From the NCBI GenBank assembly GCA_964500895.1, contig CAZCQP010000057.1:1-15457 (forward strand): a stretch of 15,457 nt of DNA. Reading direction: 5' to 3'. The DNA is from CAZCQP01 sp964500895 (GTDB taxonomy: Bacteria > Bacillota > Clostridia > Lachnospirales > JAISER01). Under the pieces are notes generated by a model. It saw nothing but the letters and a program-made list of their open reading frames with translations, had not been told where the DNA came from and searched no databases. Below are positions 1-6,411 of the stretch, piece after piece. Position numbers and translations under genes: made by a program. Within the stretch, counting starts at the first letter, position 1. Each line of letters begins with the position of its first letter.

Positions 1-16
1 TGGGCAGCCTTTTTTT
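1..16. terminator. Partial terminator arm at window edge
   Basis: A GC-rich arm (GGGCAGCC) is followed directly by seven T on the plus strand. This looks like the right half of a rho-independent terminator whose left arm lies outside the window. Read on the minus strand it is an A-run followed by GGCTGCCC, so a bidirectional terminator could also end the leftward operon that stops at 54. The partner arm cannot be seen, so this is tentative. Confidence 0.3.
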
Positions 17-53
17 ATATGCTTTGTATAAGGTTAATGGTTACTTCTAAGGG

Positions 54-1319
54 CTATACCACCCATGTTTGGGATGCACCCACAGGCAGTTCCGCCACGG
101 ATGCAATGTCCCCAATGACGCTATCTGTAACATTAATGTTGGTTAGCGGCTCATTGCCGGTGTTGGTGACCACATACTTAAACCGGGCAGTCATCCCTTT
201 AGGAAGCAGCGGGCCGGGTGAAGTGGTGGCGTGAATCCATGTTACACCATCGTCTACCGACACATATTTTACGATGCTCACGGACGGTTTTGGAGTTTCC
301 GCACCCGTGTAAAAAGCTTTATCCTGTGCCATCAGTGGTTCAACAATAAAATTGGCAGTAACGGTGGCTGTATTTTCGTGCAGCCCCTCTTGCCATGGGG
401 CAGTCATGACTTGCTCTACTTCATCGCCGGCTTTCAGTGAAACCCAAAGGCCAATCAAACCAAATACATCGTCGGTTACAGAAATATCAAACAACGTGAC
501 ATTCCCTGTGTTTGTAACCACAAACTTAAATTGCGGCTGAACATCGGGGCTGATTGTGGGGCCAGGGGGAACATCTGCATCCTCCCATGTTAGCCCCCCA
601 TCGGGAGAAACATATTTCTTAATGGCAATAGCAGGCATTGCAACAACCCCGTTATAATAGGCCTGGCTTTCATCACAAACACCTTGGGCCGTATGCACGG
701 TGGCGGTGTTCACATGCTGGCCTTCTTCCCACATGGATACATAGAGAAAACTTTGGCTTGCACCCAGCGGCAGAACACCAATGCTACCAATATAACCAAA
801 CTTGTCGTCCGTTACCGTTACGTTTGTAAGTTCTGCGGTACCCGTATTGGTGACCTCAAATTTAAACTTTGGCACCTCATTGGATAAAATGTCCGGCCCA
901 GGTGGTGTGTGTGCATCCAGCCATGTGGCACCCCCATCGACGGATACATACTTCACCAGTTGGACTGCCGGTTCACCCACCGGAACACCTACATAATGGG
1001 AAAAGTCTGAATCGGAAACTTCCACTGTGTTGTAAGCACCCGTAGCAGTGGCTTCATTTTCATGCTGGCCTTCGCTCCAAGGTAGTGTAATAAAAGAATC
1101 AAAGGAATCACCAACGGCTAAATAACCCCCTACGGAAATTGAGCCATACACACTGTCGGACAAAGAAACCAAAGACAGTGGCACATCGCCGGTGTTGGTA
1201 ACAGTAAATTTAAATTGGGGCGATACGTTAGAAGAAATATCCGGGCCGGGTGCATCCTCCGCATGAAGCCAGGTTGCGCCACCATCGGCAGACACGTATT
1301 TTTGTACCTCAATTTTAGG
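54..1319 (-). repeat. Tandem protein-level repeats, three full and one partial
   Basis: This is the coding region for four consecutive repeats, starting at about residues 306, 422, 534 and 650 of the 726-residue protein. Each unit is ~113 codons. Shared landmarks are KYVS-DGG-TW, PGP, F-K-x-x-VTNTG, a S/TD-x-x-G turn and W-x-EG-x-H-x-N-x-AT. Nucleotide identity between units is visibly incomplete, so they are diverged repeats and not recent duplications. The fourth unit lacks everything after the SQTW strand. Confidence 0.8.
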
Positions 1320-2234
1320 GGTAGACACTGTGTCCGGGTTGGGTGACGTATAAACACCCCCGGACTGTGCCGTCAGTTCAAATTCTGTGGTTATGGTATA
1401 CCAGCCGCCTACAAAAACAGCATTGCTTAAGGAGTGAGTGACGCCGTAATAAAGCCCGGAATCCGGGTCTTGCGTGGTAGGTTCGCCTGTGGTCAGCCAG
1501 TATCCGGTGAAAAACCCACCAGATGTCCAGTCGCTGCCGCCTACAATAAGCGCACCCGTTCCATCGTTATAGCGCGGGCCTTGAGGATACGGAACGGGCG
1601 GGGTTGAACCGCCCCCTGCTGCATCTATTTGCCCGGCTACGTGTATAAAATTGGAAGGCATAAGGCCCCCCTGGGGTACAATGCCCCCACCCTGCCAAAA
1701 CTTCACATTGCCTTGATAGCCGTTTGTTGGGTCTGCGTCTTCATCCCAGCGCAAAATGTACACATCGCCAGGGTCACCGGTAATATAAATGGGTGCGGAT
1801 ACATCAAAGCCTGAGGTTATATTAATAACAAAAACCTCGTTGGTACCGTTTTGGGTGTTTAAGCCGTCTAAAGAAGCTGCGTCCCGGCTTTCATAGCCCG
1901 AGGTTACGGGCAATGCGTTAATTTGTGAAAATGTGTTTACGAGATCTGCTTTAAGCTGGGCAATTGGCCCCACTTGATTTAAAGACTCAAATGCCTGTCC
2001 AGCATTGTCTGTTACGATGGTTTCCCACACCCCTAGGGTGTTGTCATTGGTGCAGATGGTTCCCGCATAAGGAACATTAGAATTTGTGTGCAAGTTTGCG
2101 GTAAGACCGTCTACGGCTACATTGCCCAGATACCCATGTTTAGAGTCCTTCCAGTCTGCCTTGCTGCTGCCGTTTGCAAAGAAAAACAGATACTCTGTAA
2201 GGCTGCCAAAATTAATTCTGCCTATGATACTCAT
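54..2234 (-). CDS. Repeat-containing putative spore-surface protein (ice-binding/anchor-like head plus Ig-like DUF11/DUF7507-type repeats)
   Basis: This 726-residue protein has no signal peptide, transmembrane segment or LPXTG anchor. Residues ~1-300 form a head rich in aromatic and Gly/Asn residues; FVINITSG at ~135-142, the GDVYILRWD segment near 156-164 and FFTGYWLTTG at ~241-250 resemble ice-binding or choice-of-anchor-type beta-solenoid domains. From ~306 come three full repeats of ~113 residues and a shorter fourth, each starting with a KYVS-DGG-TW motif and carrying an F-x-VTNTG strand; these look like DUF11/DUF7507 Ig-like modules. The ATG overlaps the upstream gene's stop as ATGA, so the two are probably translationally coupled. 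The fourth repeat stops at a TAG after ~77 residues, and the sequence beyond does not resemble the missing half. Inference: a structural spore coat or exosporium protein made in the mother cell. The lack of an export signal and the small paralogous partners support this. The architecture is recognised; the biological role is not demonstrated. Confidence 0.75.
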   Translation of the reverse strand: MSIIGRINFGSLTEYLFFFANGSSKADWKDSKHGYLGNVAVDGLTANLHTNSNVPYAGTICTNDNTLGVWETIVTDNAGQAFESLNQVGPIAQLKADLVNTFSQINALPVTSGYESRDAASLDGLNTQNGTNEVFVINITSGFDVSAPIYITGDPGDVYILRWDEDADPTNGYQGNVKFWQGGGIVPQGGLMPSNFIHVAGQIDAAGGGSTPPVPYPQGPRYNDGTGALIVGGSDWTSGGFFTGYWLTTGEPTTQDPDSGLYYGVTHSLSNAVFVGGWYTITTEFELTAQSGGVYTSPNPDTVSTPKIEVQKYVSADGGATWLHAEDAPGPDISSNVSPQFKFTVTNTGDVPLSLVSLSDSVYGSISVGGYLAVGDSFDSFITLPWSEGQHENEATATGAYNTVEVSDSDFSHYVGVPVGEPAVQLVKYVSVDGGATWLDAHTPPGPDILSNEVPKFKFEVTNTGTAELTNVTVTDDKFGYIGSIGVLPLGASQSFLYVSMWEEGQHVNTATVHTAQGVCDESQAYYNGVVAMPAIAIKKYVSPDGGLTWEDADVPPGPTISPDVQPQFKFVVTNTGNVTLFDISVTDDVFGLIGLWVSLKAGDEVEQVMTAPWQEGLHENTATVTANFIVEPLMAQDKAFYTGAETPKPSVSIVKYVSVDDGVTWIHATTSPGPLLPKGMTARFKYVVTNTGNEPLTNINVTDSVIGDIASVAELPVGASQTWVV

Positions 2235-2638
2235 ACAGCAACACCTCCTTGGGTGTGGTAATAAGCGCTATCGCTTGCGGAGATGGTTGTGCCGTTAAAT
2301 TCGGCTGTGACCGTGCCCACATTCACGAACGTCTTCCAGCCATATAGGTGAAGGATGTCCTCCATTTTCATGGTAAGCAGCAATTGATTTTGCTCCACTG
2401 TGCGTATGGTACGTGCTACCGAGTCTGCCACCTGCCGAAGCTCTTTAATGGTTGGCGGGGTTGGTGGCTTTTTCCCCGGCAATGTACCCAGCACATATTG
2501 CAGTTTTTCCGCTTCCGCATTGATGATGTGTGAAAGCCCCAGCTCCTCCATTGCAACGGACGCAAGCAGCATATTCACACACTGCTCTTGGTCAATTTCA
2601 ATGGTAGGCGTTATATTGGGAACGTTTGGAAAAGACAT
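2231..2638 (-). CDS. Small putative spore-associated protein with PNVPNITP start (paralogue 1)
   Basis: This 135-residue protein is the middle gene of the leftward operon. It starts with MSFPNVPNITP and continues into a helical region with the landmarks LLASVAMEELGLSHIINAEAEK (given here only as a landmark for residues 24-45) and a QYVLGT segment. It is clearly paralogous to the protein encoded just upstream at 2700-3011. It has a ~30-residue C-terminal extension, rich in Thr/Ser/Val, that the paralogue lacks. An AGGAG ribosome site lies close before the ATG. The stop codon overlaps the next gene's start (ATGA). From memory, similar small proteins occur next to collagen-like or repeat-containing spore-surface genes in spore-forming Firmicutes, but I know no established biochemical function. 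There is no signal peptide. Confidence 0.75.
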   Translation of the reverse strand: MSFPNVPNITPTIEIDQEQCVNMLLASVAMEELGLSHIINAEAEKLQYVLGTLPGKKPPTPPTIKELRQVADSVARTIRTVEQNQLLLTMKMEDILHLYGWKTFVNVGTVTAEFNGTTISASDSAYYHTQGGVAV

Positions 2639-2665
2639 TTTAACTCTCCTTTCTTTAATTTATTA

Positions 2666-2691
2666 AACAGCGGCAGTCTCCTGCCGCTGTT
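2666..2691 (-). other. Hairpin between two operon genes
   Basis: A perfect 11-bp stem (AACAGCGGCAG paired with CTGCCGCTGTT) with a 4-base loop lies in the 61-bp gap between the two paralogous genes. On the minus strand it is followed by TTTAATAAATT, which makes it an imperfect terminator. It could attenuate transcription or protect or process the mRNA, so that the first gene is made in excess of the second and third. The stem is seen directly; the role is inference. Confidence 0.5.
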
Positions 2692-2699
2692 CATTTGTG

Positions 2700-3011
2700 T
2701 TAACCTAGTTGTTTGTAAATAGCCAGGACATCTTCCAGGGTAAAGGACAGCAACACTTGGTTTTTAATGGTGCTACGCAGCATAGCTGCCACGCTGTCAT
2801 CGATGTCCAGTAAATCTTGGATGGTTGGTTGAGTTGTAGGATCGCTGGTACTTAGGGTGCCTAATACATACTGAATTTTTTCGGCCTCGGCGTTGATAAT
2901 ATGGGCCATACCCATTTCTTCTAATGCAACAGCTGCAAGTAACATGGCTTCACATTGTTGCGCAGTAATGGTAATTTCTGGCGTAATGTTCGGAACATTC
3001 GGCATTGACAT
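2700..3011 (-). CDS. Small putative spore-associated protein with PNVPNITP start (paralogue 2)
   Basis: This 103-residue protein is the first gene of the leftward operon. I chose the ATG at 3009-3011 because an AGGAGGT ribosome site at 3021-3027 sits nine bases upstream and because the product then aligns residue for residue with its paralogue (MSMPNVPNITP against MSFPNVPNITP). The longer frame would begin at a GTG too close to the ribosome site. The shared core is the PNVPNITP start, a Cys at about residue 18, an ALEEMGMAHIINAEAEK helix and a QYVLGT motif; a C-terminal helical part follows (VLLSFTLEDVLAIYKQLG). It has no signal peptide or membrane segment. Probable role by context: a small structural or scaffold partner of the repeat protein on the spore surface (inference). 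Confidence 0.75.
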   Translation of the reverse strand: MSMPNVPNITPEITITAQQCEAMLLAAVALEEMGMAHIINAEAEKIQYVLGTLSTSDPTTQPTIQDLLDIDDSVAAMLRSTIKNQVLLSFTLEDVLAIYKQLG

Positions 3012-3059
3012 AATATACACACCTCCTTTTTTTTATTTTGCAAACGTTTCGTGGGGGGA

Positions 3060-3087
3060 ACGTATTGTTGTGAACAAGCATACAATA
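3060..3087 (+). promoter_or_regulatory. Sigma-K-like (or sigma-E-like) sporulation promoter match
   Basis: AC at 3060-3061, then 17 bases, then CATACAATA at 3079-3087. This fits the Bacillus subtilis sigma-K consensus (AC, 16-17 bases, CATA-N3-TA), and the CATACAAT part also fits the sigma-E -10 element. It points rightward towards the recombinase, ~117 bases before its start. The motif is short and a chance match is possible. Just downstream, TATAAACA occurs twice (3142-3149 and 3160-3167). Confidence 0.3.
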
Positions 3088-3203
3088 ACAAAAAGGCAAC
3101 ATGAAACACGGTCTAGCCATTATTTTCTACTTACACATTTGTATAAACACTTAAAATGCTATAAACAATCATGTTGGCCAATCTAACGAAAGAGGTCCAA
3201 ACA

Positions 3204-4607
3204 GTGATCGCCATATATGTAAGACAATCTGTTGATAAAAAAGACAGCATTTCCATCGAAACACAAATTGAAACCTGCAAAGCAAAAGTACCTGCTTCCA
3301 ATATAGACGACATTGAAATATTCTCAGACAAAGGTTTTTCCGGCAAATCCACCGCGCGCCCAGAATTTCAGCGCATGATGCAACACGTTCAAGATGGCTC
3401 TGTCTCTAAAATTATTGTGTATAAGCTGGACAGAATGAGCCGTTCACTCATAGACTTTTTGCATATGCGGGAAGAATTTATACGCCATGGGGTTGTTTTC
3501 ATTTCTTGTGGGGAAGATTTTGACACCTCCACACCCATGGGCAAGCTGACCATTAACATCATGATGATGTTTGCGGAAATGGAACGGGAAACCATTCAAA
3601 AACGCATTACAGACAACTACTATGCACGTGGGGAAAAAGGGTTGTACCTGGGGGGATATGCGCCTTTTGGGTACACCAAAGTGGAAACACAGGTGAACGG
3701 GCTAAAAACCCATATGTTTGAAGAAAACACAGCAGAAAGCCCCATTGTATTGCAAATGTTTACCCAGTATTTAAACGGAGAGCCTTTAGACGGGATTGCA
3801 GGCTGGCTGAATGCAAAGGGCATCCTCACCCGGCAAAAAAAGAAATGGAGCAGCACCACGGTTGCAAGGCTTTTGCGCAACCCTGTGTATGTGAAAGCAG
3901 AGCATAAGGTGTACCGGTATTTGATGGGCTTAGGGGCCACCATGGTAAACGATATAAGCGCATATACCGGGGAACATGGCTGTTTTGTATACGGAAATGC
4001 CCAAAACCGGAAACAATCCAAATTCATTAGCCTTTCCACAGACTATGTTACGTTGGGTCTGCACAAGGGTTTTGTGGAAGCTGATTTGTGGCTGGAGGTT
4101 CAGCAGGCACTTTCGGACAAACGCACACGCAAGTACATGAAAGGGGGCAATACCTCCTGGCTGCAAGGGCTTATACATTGCAGCTGTGGACATGCCTACC
4201 ACATTAAAAAGGTAAAAACAAAGGCAAAAGAGTACAAATACCTCTATTGCCCCGGAAAGAAAAATGCAGCTTGCCCCTATGCCCGGTCCATGCTGCCATT
4301 GGAATTGTTTGAACGTATCACAAGTTATATATTACGCTTTGATGTATTGCAGAAATTGGAAAATAACAGCTTATCCCCCATTCACCTTCACTTTCAGCAA
4401 TTTCAAGACATGCATCAAACCGTCCTATCTGAATATACCCTGGAATTTAGCAACCAAGTCTCTTTAACCATTTTTAACGCCATATGTAAGGATTTTTTAA
4501 ATTGGCACAACATGGATGTCATGGCAAAAAAAAAGCTATGTAGGAAGATTATCGAAAAAATTGTGGTTGAAGGAAAGACCATCACCATCACCTACAGAGC
4601 GCACTGA
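3204..4607 (+). CDS. Large serine recombinase (resolvase + recombinase + zinc-ribbon domains)
   Basis: This site-specific recombinase uses a serine nucleophile. I prefer the GTG at 3204 over the in-frame ATG at 3171. AGAGG at 3191-3195 lies eight bases before the GTG, the ATG has no visible ribosome site, and the protein then begins (V)IAIYVRQS as family members usually do; it would have 467 residues. Domains: catalytic resolvase domain ~1-140, with Ser9 in YVRQS, YKLDRMSRS near 73-81 and the GKLTINIMMMFAEMERE helix; recombinase domain ~150-260; zinc ribbon with Cys at ~326, 328, 349 and 357; helical C terminus. All catalytic landmarks are present, so it looks intact. It diverges from the spore-surface operon and is followed by a strong terminator. 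No phage or conjugation genes are adjacent. It could be a domesticated recombinase, as SpoIVCA is for sigK, or the last gene of a decayed element. Confidence 0.9.
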   Translation: MIAIYVRQSVDKKDSISIETQIETCKAKVPASNIDDIEIFSDKGFSGKSTARPEFQRMMQHVQDGSVSKIIVYKLDRMSRSLIDFLHMREEFIRHGVVFISCGEDFDTSTPMGKLTINIMMMFAEMERETIQKRITDNYYARGEKGLYLGGYAPFGYTKVETQVNGLKTHMFEENTAESPIVLQMFTQYLNGEPLDGIAGWLNAKGILTRQKKKWSSTTVARLLRNPVYVKAEHKVYRYLMGLGATMVNDISAYTGEHGCFVYGNAQNRKQSKFISLSTDYVTLGLHKGFVEADLWLEVQQALSDKRTRKYMKGGNTSWLQGLIHCSCGHAYHIKKVKTKAKEYKYLYCPGKKNAACPYARSMLPLELFERITSYILRFDVLQKLENNSLSPIHLHFQQFQDMHQTVLSEYTLEFSNQVSLTIFNAICKDFLNWHNMDVMAKKKLCRKIIEKIVVEGKTITITYRAH

Positions 4608-4659
4608 TTTGTCATTGATATACATTTACTGGGCGTGATGTTACGCATTGCGAAAACGT

Positions 4660-4683
4660 TTGTCATACCCTATCATATGACAA
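4660..4683. repeat. Inverted repeat downstream of recombinase
   Basis: TTGTCATA and TATGACAA form a perfect 8-bp inverted repeat around an 8-base centre. A related TTTGTCATTGATA lies just after the recombinase stop (about 4609-4621), and ATGTTAC occurs directly repeated at 4638-4644 and 4694-4700. Imperfect dyads of this size next to a serine recombinase gene can be attachment or control sites, but nothing here proves that. Confidence 0.3.
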
Positions 4684-4721
4684 GCCCATGCATATGTTAC
4701 TAACTTTTTTGTGCTGCCCTA

Positions 4722-4765
4722 AAAACCTGGGAAAACTTTTTCTCGAAAAAGTTTTCCCAGGTTTT
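4722..4765. terminator. Bidirectional rho-independent terminator
   Basis: A perfect 20-bp stem (4722-4741 paired with 4746-4765) with a CTCG loop lies between the convergent recombinase and MerR genes. The outer part is A/T-rich on both sides, so it can end transcripts from either direction. Its unusual length and perfect symmetry suggest it could also belong to a dispersed hairpin family in this genome. Confidence 0.85.
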
Positions 4766-4777
4766 GTTATTGACGCT

Positions 4778-5584
4778 TTATTTTGTCACAGGCACTTGCA
4801 CTTCAGTCAGCCAGTCTTCTTCCGATTCCTTGTTCCAGATGCCGTCGATATAGCTTTCCCGGGGGTGGTCTGTTACGGTGTACCCGTTATCCTCAATCCA
4901 TTTGAAGATGAACGCATACGCCTTGCCCAGTGTTTTGTACGGCCCCTTGTGCATCACAGACACCACAGAAATGGGCGGCATTTTCTTAAATTTAATGGTT
5001 TCCGTCTCCTGGCCCATGGTGGTGACAGCTTCGCAATATTCCACATCAATGTCTTGTTCCCGGTATTCTCCGTCGTGGTAAATGTTAAAGCAGTATTCTG
5101 GAACAGCGCATTTTAGCGTGGGGTTGACTTTGCCCACTTCCTCCCCGATGGCAGGAATGGTGTGGAAAAAATCATCATAGCTTTTGGCAATAAACCGTTT
5201 GGAATAAACAATGCATTCGGGAATTTCTTTTACAACTGCTTGATATTGCATGTGCAGACCCTCCTTGTACTCTTTCATATAATGGTTAATACGAGAAAGC
5301 TGCTCGTTGGCATCCCTCACTGCCCCCACAATTTCTGCTTTTCTACTGGCCAAAATCCCCTCCACATGACGGCCGTTCATGATGGACTGGATTTCAACAG
5401 TGGAAAAACCCATTTGCCGCAGGCTAATGATTTGGTGCAGCGCCATAAGCTGCGCCGTGGTGTAATACCGGTAGCCATTTTCAGGGTCGGTATAGGCGGG
5501 GCTAAGCAGCCCAATCTCGTCATAATACCGCAAAGTTTTAACGGTGGTCTTGCCCATTTTTGAAAACGGCCCAATCCGATACAT
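4778..5584 (-). CDS. MerR-family transcriptional regulator with GyrI-like effector-binding domain
   Basis: This 268-residue activator is built like BmrR/TipA-type regulators. Residues ~1-70 form the winged HTH; RIGPFSKMGKTTVKTLRYYD, the GLL turn and NGYRYY are classic MerR signatures, followed by LRQMGFSTVEIQ. A coiled-coil linker spans ~75-110. The C-terminal half (~112-268) is a GyrI-like (AraC effector-binding) domain with VVKEIPE at its start, a VVSVMHKGPYKTLGKAYAFIFKWIEDNGY helix region and a final EVQVPV strand. This domain normally binds small, often cationic or lipophilic, ligands. AGGAG at 5594-5598 stands nine bases before the ATG. The promoter has a 19-bp spacer typical of MerR control, so autoregulation is likely. 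No efflux pump is immediately co-transcribed, so the target regulon is unknown. Confidence 0.9.
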   Translation of the reverse strand: MYRIGPFSKMGKTTVKTLRYYDEIGLLSPAYTDPENGYRYYTTAQLMALHQIISLRQMGFSTVEIQSIMNGRHVEGILASRKAEIVGAVRDANEQLSRINHYMKEYKEGLHMQYQAVVKEIPECIVYSKRFIAKSYDDFFHTIPAIGEEVGKVNPTLKCAVPEYCFNIYHDGEYREQDIDVEYCEAVTTMGQETETIKFKKMPPISVVSVMHKGPYKTLGKAYAFIFKWIEDNGYTVTDHPRESYIDGIWNKESEEDWLTEVQVPVTK

Positions 5585-5610
5585 ACGTTTCAGCTCCTCT
5601 CGATAGTTGC

Positions 5611-5641
5611 ATTCTACAGCCTACCCTTACGGGAGAGTCAA
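5611..5641 (-). promoter_or_regulatory. MerR-type promoter with 19-bp spacer
   Basis: Read on the minus strand: TTGACT (5636-5641), a 19-base spacer, then TAGAAT (5611-5616). The overlong spacer holds an imperfect dyad, CTCTCCC-GTAA-GGGTAGG, where a MerR dimer would bind and twist the DNA to activate transcription. It lies just upstream of the MerR gene itself, which supports autoregulation. Confidence 0.8.
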
Positions 5642-5715
5642 TAGGAAATTTTAAACTTATTTTTGCCCTTTTGCATATGATAACCAACCATGTTTGATGC
5701 ACAGGAGGGTTTTTC

Positions 5716-6411
5716 ATGTCCCAAGTAACCATGAACATTTCAAATTTTACCGGTGAAATCAGCAACCAGCACCTGCTTCCCCCGCTAAAGTATGCCATCC
5801 AGTTTCCCCAGTTTTCTGGGGAAGAAGATGAAGCTTTCATCAACCGGCTGAATAAGCACTATGTAACCAGGGCCAATGCTTTGGTCCACCAATGCCAAGA
5901 CCAGATATACCGTTCCGCCATGAAACGCTACAGCAACCCCCAGTTAACCGGCGAAACCTTACTTGCCTACGAATTTTACAATACATTTCAAGTAACGTTA
6001 AATCAGGAAGGGCTGCTGGCCTTGTACGAAGACCAGTACACCTACACCGGCGGGGCTAACGGCACCTCTACCCGCATTGCAGACAACTGGCAACTGGATC
6101 GGTGCCGCAGGCTGGCCATGGCGGACTTGTTTCCCCCAGGCTTTCATTACCAGGCTTATGTGGAAGCCAACGTGATTCGGCAAATTCAAAAGCAAACGGC
6201 TGAAGATGGCCCCCAGTTTTATTTTGACAACTACCCCCAGCTGGTTCACCAATATTTCGACCCCAAAAACTTTTACCTCATTCCCGGGGGTATGGCTGTT
6301 TTTTATCAGGAAATTACCATAGCCCCCCATGTGTACGGCACGGTGGTGTTTAACATTCCTTTGGTGACGCCGGCGGCTCTTGCCGGTGAGGCTGGTCATG
6401 CTTCCTTTTAA
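5716..6411 (+). CDS. RsiV-like DUF4163/DUF3298 protein lacking a membrane anchor
   Basis: This 231-residue protein consists of the extracytoplasmic sensor fold seen in RsiV and PdaC-type proteins: a DUF4163-like part (~8-115) followed by a DUF3298-like part (~120-215). Diagnostic features are YTYTGGANGTSTR around 108-120 (family usually GGAHG), a following L-x-DLFPPG segment at ~135-142, and a C-terminal FYLIPGGMAVFYQEITIAPHVYG stretch ending near 208 (given as a landmark). In RsiV this fold binds lysozyme outside the cell. Here there is no N-terminal anti-sigma region, no transmembrane helix and no signal peptide, so as annotated it would be cytoplasmic. AGGAGG at 5703-5708 stands seven bases before the ATG, which makes the start firm. 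Its 3' end overlaps the convergent LysR gene by 62 bp. The function is unknown. Confidence 0.8.
   Translation: MSQVTMNISNFTGEISNQHLLPPLKYAIQFPQFSGEEDEAFINRLNKHYVTRANALVHQCQDQIYRSAMKRYSNPQLTGETLLAYEFYNTFQVTLNQEGLLALYEDQYTYTGGANGTSTRIADNWQLDRCRRLAMADLFPPGFHYQAYVEANVIRQIQKQTAEDGPQFYFDNYPQLVHQYFDPKNFYLIPGGMAVFYQEITIAPHVYGTVVFNIPLVTPAALAGEAGHASF

Noticed and set aside
3171..3203. Upstream ATG at 3171 as start of the large recombinase
   Set aside because: It has no ribosome site and adds 11 residues before the usual IAIYVR start. The GTG at 3204 has AGAGG eight bases upstream.
6370..6386. CCGGC/GCCGG hairpin in the overlap of the convergent genes
   Set aside because: The stem is five base pairs with no T-run on either strand, and it lies inside both coding regions.
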